Shown piece after piece: positions 1-10,323 of a DNA stretch of 64,000 bases. The notes below the pieces were generated by a model. The model was given only the letters and a program-made list of their open reading frames with translations. It was not told the DNA's origin and searched no databases. This stretch comes from an uncultured Clostridia bacterium (lineage in GTDB: Bacteria; Bacillota; Clostridia; TANB77; CAG-508), in assembly GCA_947623465.1 (NCBI GenBank), contig CANQGU010000004.1, forward strand, positions 18,090-82,089, read 5' to 3'. Numbering within the stretch: position 1 is the first letter of the stretch; every line of letters begins with the position of its first letter. Both the position numbers and the translations under genes were made by a program.

Positions 1-1
1 G

Positions 2-445
2 TATGGAAAAATAACTTCAACAGAAGCAAGATGTAAAGAAGTTAAAAAAATAGCAGATTCTGTAATTGCATTAGCAGTTAAAGAAAAAGATAACTTCGAA
101 ATGGTTGATGTTAAAGTTGTTAAAGCAAAATTAGATTCTAAAGGAAATAAAATGACAGAGCTTGTAAAAAGTAAAAATGGTAAAGAATATTTAAAAGTTG
201 TTAAAGAAGAAACAACAGAATCTAGACAAAAAGATATGCCATCAAGATTAAATGCAAGAAGAAAAATAATGACAAAAATAAATAAAGTAAAAGACAGTGA
301 AGGAAAAAATATTGATTTACCAGCAAAACTATTCAATGAAATAGCTCCAAAATACACAGATAGAGTAGGAGGATATACAAGAATAGTAAAAGCAGAAGCT
401 CGTAAGGGAGATAATGCTCCAATGGCTGTTTTAATGTTAGTATAG
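2..445 (+). CDS. rplQ: 50S ribosomal protein L17 (5' truncated by window edge; internal insertion of roughly 50 aa)
   Basis: Frame 2 reads [27 protein letters not shown]... and ends [40 protein letters not shown], the L17 C-terminal signature. Confidence 0.9.
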   Translation, partial: YGKITSTEARCKEVKKIADSVIALAVKEKDNFEMVDVKVVKAKLDSKGNKMTELVKSKNGKEYLKVVKEETTESRQKDMPSRLNARRKIMTKINKVKDSEGKNIDLPAKLFNEIAPKYTDRVGGYTRIVKAEARKGDNAPMAVLMLV

Positions 446-449
446 AATT

Positions 450-487
450 AAAAAAATCACACTTGATAAAAGTGGGATTTTTTTATT
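450..487 (+). terminator. Rho-independent terminator after rplQ
   Basis: aaaatcacacttgataaaagtgggatttttttatttt hairpin plus T-run. Confidence 0.6.
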
Positions 488-567
488 TTTAATAACAGTT
501 GAAATTAATTTTAAAATAAGATATAATATGAAAAGTTAAAAAATAACAAATTAATATAAGGGGAAAT

Positions 568-1422
568 ATGGTTAATTTACTATTATGTGGTAATAAAAAA
601 GTATTTGATGGAGCACTATCACAGTTAATATCAATTTTAAATAGAACGGAAGAACAAATTAACTGTTATATATTCACAATGGAATTAACTAGGGTAAATC
701 CAGAATATACTCAAATAACAGATAAGCAAGTAGAATTTCTAAATGAAGTAGTTAAGCAAAAAAGTCCAAAAAGTAATGTAAAAAAAGTAGATGTAACTAA
801 TTTATATGAAAAAGAATTTGGAAATTGTAAAAATGAAACAGCATACTGTACACCATATACATTACTAAGGCTTCTTGCAGACTTAGTCCCAAATATACCA
901 GAAAAAATATTATATTTAGATATAGATATAATGGTTGGAGGAAATCTTTTAGAACTATTTAATATAGATATAGAAGATTATGAATATGCAGCAGTTAAAG
1001 AAAAATACGGTTGTTGGGCAATAAGACCAGACTACATAAATGCAGGAATGTTATTACTTAATATGAAAAAAATTAAACAAACCAAGTTATTAGAAAAAGC
1101 AAGAAACATGATAAGAGAAAGGAAGCTACTTTTTGCAGACCAAGATGCATTATTTTGGTCAACAACAAAAAAGAAATTATTACCAAGAAAATACAATGAG
1201 CAATCAAGATTTAATAACCCAAAAACAATAATTTGTCATTTTTGTAAAAGGCTATTACTATTCCCATATCCACATACAGAAAATTTTAAACAGTGGAATA
1301 TAGAAGAAGTACATAAAATTTTAAAATGTCACTATTTTGACAAAGATTTAGAAGAATATTTAAAATTAAAACAAGAGTATGAAGCAAAAGAAAAAACAAA
1401 AGAATATGAAATAAAAATATGA
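568..1422 (+). CDS. Glycosyltransferase family 8-like protein
   Basis: ORF with LYLDIDIMVGGNL (DxD) and YINAGMLLLNMKKIK, FADQDALFW motifs of GT8. Confidence 0.8.
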   Translation: MVNLLLCGNKKVFDGALSQLISILNRTEEQINCYIFTMELTRVNPEYTQITDKQVEFLNEVVKQKSPKSNVKKVDVTNLYEKEFGNCKNETAYCTPYTLLRLLADLVPNIPEKILYLDIDIMVGGNLLELFNIDIEDYEYAAVKEKYGCWAIRPDYINAGMLLLNMKKIKQTKLLEKARNMIRERKLLFADQDALFWSTTKKKLLPRKYNEQSRFNNPKTIICHFCKRLLLFPYPHTENFKQWNIEEVHKILKCHYFDKDLEEYLKLKQEYEAKEKTKEYEIKI

Positions 1423-1473
1423 AACAAAAGCAAAAAGTAAAAAAATGAAATTAAAAAGAAAAGGAATTATTAT

Positions 1474-2403
1474 ATGAATAAAGAAAAAATACTACCAATA
1501 TTTTTTGCAGTAGATAATGACTATATACCATTTTTATCAGTAACATTAAAATCATTATATGACCATGCAAGTAAAGATAATATATATGTAATAAAAATAT
1601 TATATACAGATATAAATGAAGAAAATAAAGAAAAAATAAAAAAATATGAAAAAGAAAATATTAGTATAGAATTTGTAGATTTAAATTATTATATAGACAA
1701 AATAAAAGGAAAGCTATATACTAGGGACTATTATAAAAAATCAACATATTTTAGGCTATTTATACCAGATTTATATCCACAATATAATAAAGCTCTATAT
1801 TTAGATTCTGATACATTAATATTAGATGATATAGCAAATTTATATAATATAGATATAGGAAATAACTTACTTGGTGCAATTCCAGATAAAGCAGTTCAAA
1901 CAGTACCAGAATTTCAAGAATATGTTGAAAAAGTAGTTGGAGTTTCAAGTTATAAAAAATACTTTAATGCAGGAATTTTAGTAATGAATTTAGATGAGCT
2001 TAGAAAGTTCGAATTTCAAGAAAAATTTTTGTATTTATTAGACACAATAAAATACTCTGTTGCACAAGATCAAGATTACTTAAATAGGCTATGTAAAGGT
2101 AGAGTTAAAATAATAAATGAAGCGTGGAATGTAATGCCAATAGACCATTTAAAAGTAAATCTTGAAAATATAAAATTAATACATTATAATCTAAATTATA
2201 AACCATGGCATTTTGATAATATTTTATATAAAGATTTCTTTTGGGATTATGCAAAAAAGACAGAATATTATCAAGTTATAAAAAACATTAAAGATAACTA
2301 TACAGAAGACCAAAAATTTAATGATTTAGAAACTACAAAAAAACTTATAGAACTTGCCAAAAAAGAGTCAGACTGTGTAGGAGACGATAGAAATATAAAA
2401 TAG
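1474..2403 (+). CDS. Glycosyltransferase family 8
   Basis: ALYLDSDTLILDDI, YFNAGILVMNLDELR, AQDQDYLN; GT8 signatures. Confidence 0.88.
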   Translation: MNKEKILPIFFAVDNDYIPFLSVTLKSLYDHASKDNIYVIKILYTDINEENKEKIKKYEKENISIEFVDLNYYIDKIKGKLYTRDYYKKSTYFRLFIPDLYPQYNKALYLDSDTLILDDIANLYNIDIGNNLLGAIPDKAVQTVPEFQEYVEKVVGVSSYKKYFNAGILVMNLDELRKFEFQEKFLYLLDTIKYSVAQDQDYLNRLCKGRVKIINEAWNVMPIDHLKVNLENIKLIHYNLNYKPWHFDNILYKDFFWDYAKKTEYYQVIKNIKDNYTEDQKFNDLETTKKLIELAKKESDCVGDDRNIK

Positions 2404-2421
2404 GAGAGAGAGCAAAATAAA

Positions 2422-3288
2422 ATGGAAAAATCGCCTGATAGATTACGAGTATTAGAAAAAATAAAAGAATTAGAAATGCAAGGAAAATTTGACATAGATG
2501 CAGAGGAAGACCCGCCTACTGTTCCTTTGCAGCCAAATGAAATAGAATTTGTAAAAAATAAAAGAAAAGACAAAATAAAAGCAAATGGAGCAACATGGAT
2601 TGCAGAAAAATATGTAAATAACCTTGTTAGAAAAAATAAATTAATAATAAAAGAAGTAATAGGATTAGAAAACTTAAAAAATATAGAAGGTGGAGCAATA
2701 ATTACATGCAATCACTTTAATCCTTTTGACTGTTTTACAGTAGAAAAAGTATTTAGAATGACAAAACATAGTAAGAAAAAAACACTATATAAAATAATAA
2801 GGGAAGGAAATTATACAAACTTTCCTGGATTTTATGGATTTTTATTTAGAAACTGTCATACTTTGCCTTTAAGTACAAATAAACAAACAATGATAAAACT
2901 TTTAAAATCAGTAGATGAGATATTAGCAAATGGTGATTTTATATTAATTTATCCAGAACAAAGTTTATGGTGGAATTATAAAAAGCCAAAGCCATTAAAA
3001 AGTGGAGCATTTAGATTTGCATCTAAAAACAATGTTCCAATTGTTCCAATATTTATAACAATGAAAGAAACAGATATAATAGGGGATGATGGATTTCCTA
3101 TTATGGAATACTATGTATATATAGAAAAACCAATATATAAAGACGAAAACTTATCAGAAAAAGAAAATTCTGAAATAATGAGAAACAAAAATTATCAAGT
3201 ATGGAAAAAAATATATGAAGACTTCTATCAAGTACCACTTGAATATTTATGTGATAGTGAAATATTAAAGGAAAAAATATATGGATAA
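2422..3288 (+). CDS. 1-acyl-sn-glycerol-3-phosphate acyltransferase-like (PlsC family)
   Basis: CNHFNPFDCFT (HX4D-like) and LIYPEQSLWW motifs. Confidence 0.75.
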   Translation: MEKSPDRLRVLEKIKELEMQGKFDIDAEEDPPTVPLQPNEIEFVKNKRKDKIKANGATWIAEKYVNNLVRKNKLIIKEVIGLENLKNIEGGAIITCNHFNPFDCFTVEKVFRMTKHSKKKTLYKIIREGNYTNFPGFYGFLFRNCHTLPLSTNKQTMIKLLKSVDEILANGDFILIYPEQSLWWNYKKPKPLKSGAFRFASKNNVPIVPIFITMKETDIIGDDGFPIMEYYVYIEKPIYKDENLSEKENSEIMRNKNYQVWKKIYEDFYQVPLEYLCDSEILKEKIYG

Positions 3289-4048
3289 AAATAGAATTAT
3301 ATATTACCAAGATGAGCTAAACGATGAATTTTCTGAAACAAAAATAACACCAAGAAATATTGATGAAAATTATATATATATTCATAAAAATATAATTTGG
3401 AAAATTTGTAGTTTAATTGTAAATGTAATATTATTTTTTATAAAAATAATATATCCAAAAGTAAAATTTAGAATAAAATATGTTGGAAGAGAAAAGCTAA
3501 AACAATACAAAAATACAGGATATTTTGTATATGCAAATCATACACAGCCTTTTGCAGACACTTTTATTCCAAGTAATCCAATTTTTCCTAAAAAGAATTA
3601 CTTTATTGTAAATCCGGAAAATGTATCTATGAAAGGACTAGAAAAAATAGTCCAAATGGCAGGAGCACTGCCAATTCCAAGTAATAAAAAAGCAATGAAA
3701 AATTTTATGACTGCAATAGATACAAGAATAAAAGAAAAAGCAAGTATAACAATATATCCAGAAGCTCATATATGGCCATATTATACAAAAATAAGACCAT
3801 TTAAAGCAGTATCTTTTAATTATCCAATAAATTTAGATGTTCCAACATTTTGCATGACAAATACATACCAAAAAAGAAAAAACGGAAAAGTTAAAATTGT
3901 AACATATATAGATGGACCATTTTTTCCAAATAAAAGCTTAAGTAAACAAGACCAAAAACAAGATTTAAGAGATAGAGTATATGATAAGATGGTCGAAAGA
4001 TCTAAAAATAGCAATATAGAATATATTAAATATGTAAAAAATACATAA
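3281..4048 (+). CDS. PlsC-like acyltransferase
   Basis: YANHTQPFADTF and ITIYPEAHIWPY motifs; overlaps the preceding related gene. Confidence 0.75.
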   Translation: MDKNRIIYYQDELNDEFSETKITPRNIDENYIYIHKNIIWKICSLIVNVILFFIKIIYPKVKFRIKYVGREKLKQYKNTGYFVYANHTQPFADTFIPSNPIFPKKNYFIVNPENVSMKGLEKIVQMAGALPIPSNKKAMKNFMTAIDTRIKEKASITIYPEAHIWPYYTKIRPFKAVSFNYPINLDVPTFCMTNTYQKRKNGKVKIVTYIDGPFFPNKSLSKQDQKQDLRDRVYDKMVERSKNSNIEYIKYVKNT

Positions 4049-4334
4049 ATATAATTTTATGCAAACATACAATCAAATTTTCAGTAAAAGAAGCTTAAAA
4101 TTTAGCTTCTTTTTTATTATGAAAAAATAAAAAGAAAGAATAAAAATATGAAGAAAGACGAGCAAGAAACTATTTAGAAAAGAAAGAAAAAGCAAAAAAT
4201 AATAGAGATAATAGTGAAATTTTATATCAATATGATAAAGATAACTGTTAAATTTATATTATTTTGTAATAATATATCACCAATATAGGCATAATATATG
4301 TATTCTGTTAAAATAAAATGTGCAGAAGTAGGAG

Positions 4335-5447
4335 GTGAAAAAAATGAATTATATGAAAAAAATTTTATTGCTTGTTATAATACTAATGGGAATGTTACTA
4401 TTGATTCCAAGTATTTGTAATGCTGCTAGTGCTTCTGTATCAAATGAAGAAACATTAAAAGAAGCTATAACTAAAGCTAATAATGGTGAAATAGATTATA
4501 TTACATTAACTGATTCAATAATAATATCTGGTCCTTTAACTGATATTACCAAAGATGTAACTATTAATGGTAATGGTTTTACAATATCAGGAAGTGAAAG
4601 TTGGTATGATAAAGGAGGAGCTGGTAACCAATCAATAATTACTTCTACAGCTGGAACTCTTACCTTAAAAAATTTAATACTAAAACATGGACCTAAACAA
4701 GGAGCTCAAGCTTATGGAAACGGTACTTTAGTTTTAGATGGTGTAACAATTAGCGATTGCAAATATTCTGGACTTATTGCAAATGGTGGTATAATTGAAA
4801 TTAGAGATTTAAATTTAAATACTAATGCAGGAATTGAAGTTGGAAAATCAGCTACTAACCCTGTAAATACTAATCCAAAATTAATAATAAATGGTACTCT
4901 AAAATCAATTAGCAAAGCTATTCTTTATGAAGATCCTGAAACAAAATCTAAATTAACTATTGAAAATAAAGAAGGTTCAACAAATAAACTATTTGTTACT
5001 GAAGATGCAGTATTGATTACTGATAGTAACAATACTATTATTTACGAAACAAAAAACAATGGCAATATAGATATTGAAAATTCTGATATGGCAGAAGAAA
5101 ATTTTGTAACAGTAACTATTAATTACAATGAATTAACTAAAAAATTAGTAGTAACTAAAAATGACACTTTGTCTAAATATAATTTGTCTGATATAAAAGA
5201 AGTAGAAGGAAAAGTGTTTGTTAACTTTGTTAGAGCAAATAATGATATATTTAGTGAAGATACACCAATCACTGAAGATATGGAGTTAACTGCTGTTTAC
5301 AAAGACCCTGAAATACCAGATTCAAATAGTCAACAAGATGAAACACCAAAAACAGGTATTTCAGATTATTCAAAACTTGCACTAGTAACATTAGCTGTAT
5401 CAATTTTATCAATAATAGCATTAAAAAGAAAATTCAAGAAGGATTAG
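4335..5447 (+). CDS. Secreted cell-wall-anchored protein, probable beta-helix (pectate-lyase-like) repeats, TPKTG-type sorting signal
   Basis: Signal peptide; repeats such as TLKNLILKHG/LVLDGVTISDC; C-terminus ETPKTGISDYSKLALVTLAVSILSIIALKRKFKKD. Confidence 0.7.
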   Translation: MKKMNYMKKILLLVIILMGMLLLIPSICNAASASVSNEETLKEAITKANNGEIDYITLTDSIIISGPLTDITKDVTINGNGFTISGSESWYDKGGAGNQSIITSTAGTLTLKNLILKHGPKQGAQAYGNGTLVLDGVTISDCKYSGLIANGGIIEIRDLNLNTNAGIEVGKSATNPVNTNPKLIINGTLKSISKAILYEDPETKSKLTIENKEGSTNKLFVTEDAVLITDSNNTIIYETKNNGNIDIENSDMAEENFVTVTINYNELTKKLVVTKNDTLSKYNLSDIKEVEGKVFVNFVRANNDIFSEDTPITEDMELTAVYKDPEIPDSNSQQDETPKTGISDYSKLALVTLAVSILSIIALKRKFKKD

Positions 5448-5629
5448 ATAGGCTAAGAGCATGCAAGATGTTGAAATTTCAAATAATTACTTGAAAATTA
5501 TCTGTCTTTATTATATAATCGTAACAACAATAGTATTAAGTTTGTGACCGAATTCGTGTAATTCGTTCGCTATTTTACACGAATTTTTGGTTAATAGTTG
5601 TCATTTTTTTGGGTCATAAAGGAGGAAAA

Positions 5630-7587
5630 ATGTTCAAATTAGTATCAAATTATAAGCCAACTGGCGACCAGCCACAAGCAATAGAATATTTATCGTCGCG
5701 GAATAAAAGAGGGTAAGAAATTCCAGACGCTTCTAGGAGTTACAGGTTCACGGAAAAACATTTACAATGGCAAATATAATAGAAAAAGTACAAAAACCAA
5801 CTCTTGTTTTAGCACACAATAAAACACTAGCAGGACAATTATATAGTGAATTCAAAGAGTTTTTTCCGAATAATAATGTTGAATACTTTGTTTCATATTA
5901 CGATTATTACCAACCAGAAAGTTATATAGCACAGTCAGATACATATATAGAAAAAGATGCTTCAATAAATGACGAAATAGACAAGCTTCGTCACTCTGCA
6001 ACACTATCTTTGTTTGAAACAAGAGATGTAATAGTTGTAGCATCAGTTAGCTGTATATATGGTTTAGGGGACCCAATAGATTACCAAGAAATGATGATGT
6101 CTTTAAGACCGGGTATGACAAAATCTAGAGATGAAGTAATGAAAAAACTGGTTACAATGCAATATACTAGAAACGAAATGGATTTTAAAAGAGGAACATT
6201 TCGTGCAAAAGGGGATATATTAGAAATATATCCATCATCTGAAAGTGAATCTGCAGTTAGAGTAGAATTTTGGGGAGATGAAATAGAAAAAATTTCAGAA
6301 ATAAATCCACTTACAGGAAAGCAGATAGGAACAAGAAAACATATTTTAGTGCCACCAGCTTCACAATATGTAACAAGTAAAGACAAAATGGAAAGAGCAA
6401 TAGTAACAATAGAAGAAGAATTGGAAGAACGTATAAAATATTTCAAATCACAAAATAAATTAATAGAAGCACAGCGTATAGAAGAAAGAACAAATTTTGA
6501 TATAGAAATGATGAAAGAAACAGGCTTCTGCCAAGGAATAGAAAACTACTCAAGACACATGAGTGGGAGAGCACCTGGTAGTCCACCATATACATTATTT
6601 GATTATTTCCCAAAAGATTTTTTACTATTAATAGATGAATCACATGCAACAATTCCACAGGTTAGAGCAATGTATAATGGAGATAAATCAAGAAAAGATT
6701 CTTTAGTAAATTATGGATTTAGATTACCATCCGCATATGATAATAGACCTTTAAAATTTCCTGAATTTGAACAAAGAATAAATCAAGCAATATTTGTAAG
6801 TGCGACACCTGCTGAATATGAAAAAGAGCACTCAAAAGAAAATGTGGTAGAACAAATAATAAGGCCAACTGGGCTTTTGGACCCTAAAATAGAAGTAAAG
6901 CCAGTTGAAAATCAAATAGATGATTTACTAGAACAAATAAGAAAAAGAACTGAAAAAAATGAAAGAGTTCTTGTTACAACATTAACTAAAAAACAAGCAG
7001 AAGACCTAACAGAATATTTAAAAAGTTTAGATGTAAAAGTAAATTATATGCACTCAGATACAAAAGCTTTAGAAAGGATGGAAATAATAAGAAATCTAAG
7101 GCTAGGAGAGTTTGATGTATTAGTTGGAATAAACTTATTAAGAGAAGGATTAGATATTCCAGAGGTATCGCTAGTTGCAATATTAGATGCAGATAAGGAA
7201 GGATTTTTGCGTTCAGAACGTTCTTTAATTCAAACAATAGGAAGGGCAGCAAGAAATACAGAAGGAACAGTTATAATGTATGCAGATGAGCTAACAGAAT
7301 CTATGGAAAAAGCAATATCAGAGACAAATAGAAGACGCAAGATTCAAATGGAATATAATGAAAAACATGGAATAACTCCAAAAACAATAAACAAATCTGT
7401 AAGAGATGCAATAAAAGCTATACAAGTAGAGGATATAGAAGTAGAATTTAAAGAAGAAAAAGATGAAAATATTGCAGATGTTATAAATAGATTAACAAAT
7501 GAAATGCTAGAACATGCTAGCAAGATGGAATTTGAACAAGCTGCAGAATTAAGAGATAAAATCAAAGAACTTGAAAAATTAATTTGA
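5630..7587 (+). CDS. uvrB: UvrABC system protein B; intact only if two +1 shifts at CGG (5699-5701 and 5751-5753) are invoked
   Basis: SD ggagg then ATG 5630: [23 protein letters not shown]; skip C5699 -> [17 protein letters not shown]; skip C5751 -> [34 protein letters not shown]..., continuing to [18 protein letters not shown]. Confidence 0.95.
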
Positions 7588-7590
7588 TAA

Positions 7591-7644
7591 CTTAAAAGGA
7601 GTATTATAAAAAATAATAAAATTTTTTATAATACTCCTTTTAAG
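7591..7644. terminator. Bidirectional terminator between convergent uvrB and engB
   Basis: Perfect 24-bp arms cttaaaaggagtattataaaaaat / attttttataatactccttttaag. Confidence 0.75.
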
Positions 7645-7652
7645 TCTATTTA

Positions 7653-8234
7653 TTAAATAAATTTTTCTATTACTGCCCAAACTTCATCAGTATAAATCTT
7701 TTTTTCTGATGAAAAGGGAAGAATTGTTGCATCCATCAAGGGATTAATTTCTTTTTGTAAGGAATAGCAAGTATCTAAAACTTTAGTTGGAGCAATTTTA
7801 TCAGCTTTATTTGCAACTAATATAAAAGGTCTATTAGAGCTAATTATGTAGTTATACATAAGTTTATCGTTTTCAGTTGGATTATGTCTTATATCTATTA
7901 AGAAAATAATTAAAGAAATTTTATTTGTTTTAGATAAATATTCTTCAATGAAGTTTCCAACTTTTACTTGCTCTTGTTTTGACATTTTACTGTAGCCATA
8001 ACCTGGAAGATCAACAAAATAAAATTTTTGATCTATATTGTAAAAATTAATTTGACGGGTTTTACCAGGTTCTGAACTTGTACGAGCTAATTTTTTTCTA
8101 TTTATCATTGTATTTATAAAACTTGATTTTCCAACATTAGATTTTCCAACCAAAACTATTTGAGGTAAATCGTTTTTAGGGTACTGTTTTGGGTTTACTG
8201 CTGAAATTTCAAATTGAGGATTTTTAACTAACAT
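7653..8234 (-). CDS. engB: Ribosome biogenesis GTP-binding protein YsxC/EngB
   Basis: GKSNVGKSSFINTMINRKKLARTSSEPGKTRQINFY...DLPGYGYSKMS. Confidence 0.95.
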   Translation of the reverse strand: MLVKNPQFEISAVNPKQYPKNDLPQIVLVGKSNVGKSSFINTMINRKKLARTSSEPGKTRQINFYNIDQKFYFVDLPGYGYSKMSKQEQVKVGNFIEEYLSKTNKISLIIFLIDIRHNPTENDKLMYNYIISSNRPFILVANKADKIAPTKVLDTCYSLQKEINPLMDATILPFSSEKKIYTDEVWAVIEKFI

Positions 8235-8265
8235 ATAACCTCTTTTCTAATTTTATTACCATTTA

Positions 8266-8414
8266 AGTTTGATTGATATATATTAATTTGAAATACCGCG
8301 TAAGCGATCAAACGAACAAAGTGAGTGCGATTGGAGCAATTTTCATACTGATTATTTTAAAATATGGAAATTGCGACACACAAGGTATAAAAATTAATAT
8401 ATATCAATCAAACT
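8266..8414. repeat. ~150-bp element with long terminal inverted repeats (MITE-like)
   Basis: agtttgattgatatatattaatttgaaatacc ... ggtataaaaattaatatatatcaatcaaact. Confidence 0.6.
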
Positions 8415-8430
8415 AAACTAGTAATAAAAA

Positions 8431-9717
8431 TTATTTTAATTTGCTGATTTTTTCTAATCCGCCCATATAAGGTCTTAAAACCTCAGGAATAATTACACTT
8501 CCATCTGGCTGATAATTGTTTTCTACAATAGAAATTAACATTCTAGGTGGGGCAACAACTGTATTGTTTAAAGTATGTGCAAAATAGTTTTCTTTTTCAC
8601 CTTTAATTCTAATACCAAGTCTACGAGCTTGGGCATCAGTTAAATTAGAACAACTTCCAACTTCAAAATATTTCTTTTGGCGAGGAGACCAAGCTTCAAC
8701 ATCACATGATTTTGCTTTTAGGTCAGCTAAATCTCCAGAACAACATTCCAAAGTTCTAACAGGAACATTCATGCTTCTGAAAAATTCAACAGTATAGCTC
8801 CACATTTTATCATACCATTTCCAACTATCTTCTGGTTCACATACAACTATCATTTCTTGTTTTTCAAATTGGTGAATTCTATATACGCCACGTTCTTCAA
8901 TACCATGAGCACCTTTTTCTTTTCTAAAACAAGGAGAATAAGATGTCATAGTATAAGGCATTTTAGATTTGTCCAAAATTTGGTCTTTAAATTTACCAAT
9001 CATAGAATGTTCAGAAGTACCAATTAAATATAAATCTTCTCCTTCAATCTTATACATCATAGCATCCATTTCTTCAAAACTCATAACACCTGTTACAACA
9101 TTAGAACGAATCATATAAGGGGGAATGCAATAAGTAAATCCTTTATTTATCATAAAATCTCTAGCATAAGTTAAAACAGCAGAGTGAAGTCTTGCAACAT
9201 CTCCCATTAAGTAATAAAAACCATTTCCTGCAACGCGTCTTGCACTATCTAAATCTAATCCATCCAAAGCTTCTAAAATTTCTCCGTGAAATGGAATTTC
9301 ATAATCAGGAACAATTGGGTCTCCATACTTTTGAATTTCAACATTTTTACTATCATCTTCACCAATTGGAACAGATTCGTGCATAATATTTGGAATTTTC
9401 ATCATTCTTATTTTTATTTCTTCAGAAAGTTCATTTTCTAAAGCTTCATTTTTTTCAAGAGTATTATTTATTTCTTGAACTTTTTGCTTAATTTCTTCAG
9501 CTCTAGCTTTTTCGCCAGATTTCATTAAGTTTCCTATTTCATTACTTAAAGATTTTCTTTCACTACGCAAATTATCTCCATTTAATTTTGCTTCACGATT
9601 TTTTTTATCTAATTCAATAACTTCATCAACTAAAACTAATTTTTGATCTTGAAATTTTTTCTTAATATTTTCTTTAACAATATCAGGGTTTTCTCTTAAA
9701 AATTTAATGTCTATCAT
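8431..9717 (-). CDS. serS: Seryl-tRNA synthetase
   Basis: MIDIKFLRENPDIVKENIKKK...; class II motifs; C-term NGT-like NNTVVAPPRMLISIVENNYQPDGSVIIPEVLRPYMGG. Confidence 0.97.
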   Translation of the reverse strand: MIDIKFLRENPDIVKENIKKKFQDQKLVLVDEVIELDKKNREAKLNGDNLRSERKSLSNEIGNLMKSGEKARAEEIKQKVQEINNTLEKNEALENELSEEIKIRMMKIPNIMHESVPIGEDDSKNVEIQKYGDPIVPDYEIPFHGEILEALDGLDLDSARRVAGNGFYYLMGDVARLHSAVLTYARDFMINKGFTYCIPPYMIRSNVVTGVMSFEEMDAMMYKIEGEDLYLIGTSEHSMIGKFKDQILDKSKMPYTMTSYSPCFRKEKGAHGIEERGVYRIHQFEKQEMIVVCEPEDSWKWYDKMWSYTVEFFRSMNVPVRTLECCSGDLADLKAKSCDVEAWSPRQKKYFEVGSCSNLTDAQARRLGIRIKGEKENYFAHTLNNTVVAPPRMLISIVENNYQPDGSVIIPEVLRPYMGGLEKISKLK

Positions 9718-9902
9718 TTAAATCATCCTTTCTTAGTTTTATATATTAAAAATTTTATTTTCTTACAATTATATGAATTATACAATATTTATCTTGATAT
9801 ATCAAGTTTTTTGAAGAATAAAAAGTAAAAATTGGAATATATTATATAAAGAAAAGAAAAACGGACATGCAAGAATTTTTATTTCAAAATTATTAGAAAG
9901 GA

Positions 9903-10190
9903 ATGGATTTTATGGAAAAAGAATATATAAAAGAAGAAAATATACAAGATAAGACAGAAGAAGAAAAGAATAGGGAATTACTTCGTAGCATAATTGTTAC
10001 AAGAAAAAGATTAGAGGAGGCACATAAAAATTTTGAATTTGCAGAAGAGGATTTAATAGATTATTATTCTTATAATATTAAAGCTAACCAAGCAAAATTA
10101 GATTATTTAATAAAGCTTGCAAAAACGAAGGGTTTAGTCATGGATGTGGATACACAGAGTAAATTAAATGTAATTCAAGAAGTTGGATGA
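9903..10190 (+). CDS. DUF2508/YaaL-like small protein
   Basis: LEEAHKNFEFAEEDLIDYYSYNIKANQAKLDYLIKLAKTKGL resembles the DUF2508 family. Confidence 0.6.
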   Translation: MDFMEKEYIKEENIQDKTEEEKNRELLRSIIVTRKRLEEAHKNFEFAEEDLIDYYSYNIKANQAKLDYLIKLAKTKGLVMDVDTQSKLNVIQEVG

Positions 10191-10323
10191 AAACTTCTTG
10201 ATTTTTTTTGTATATTATAGTAGAATTTAAAAATAAATAATCGAAAAAAATTAACAAATTCTATATTAAAATTCAAAAGTTCATAAAAAAAATTAAGCAT
10301 ACCAAGAGAGGGAGATAATATAA

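Noticed and set aside
2298-2711. Antisense ORFs listed opposite real genes (2298-2711, 6081-6446, 23408-24280, 31498-32247, 36210-36860 and similar)
   Set aside because: They mirror codon structure of well-supported genes on the other strand and lack SD or recognisable domains.
5540-5590. Hairpin aattcgtgtaa...ttacacgaatt upstream of uvrB resembling the cassette leader loop (ttcgctatttt)
   Set aside because: Shared stretch is short and in opposite orientation; could be a terminator for the preceding gene. Not enough to claim a common element.
5630-7587. uvrB as an ordinary pseudogene
   Set aside because: Only two single-C differences in about 2 kb, both of the same CGG type found in other essential or conserved genes; the remaining sequence is fully conserved.
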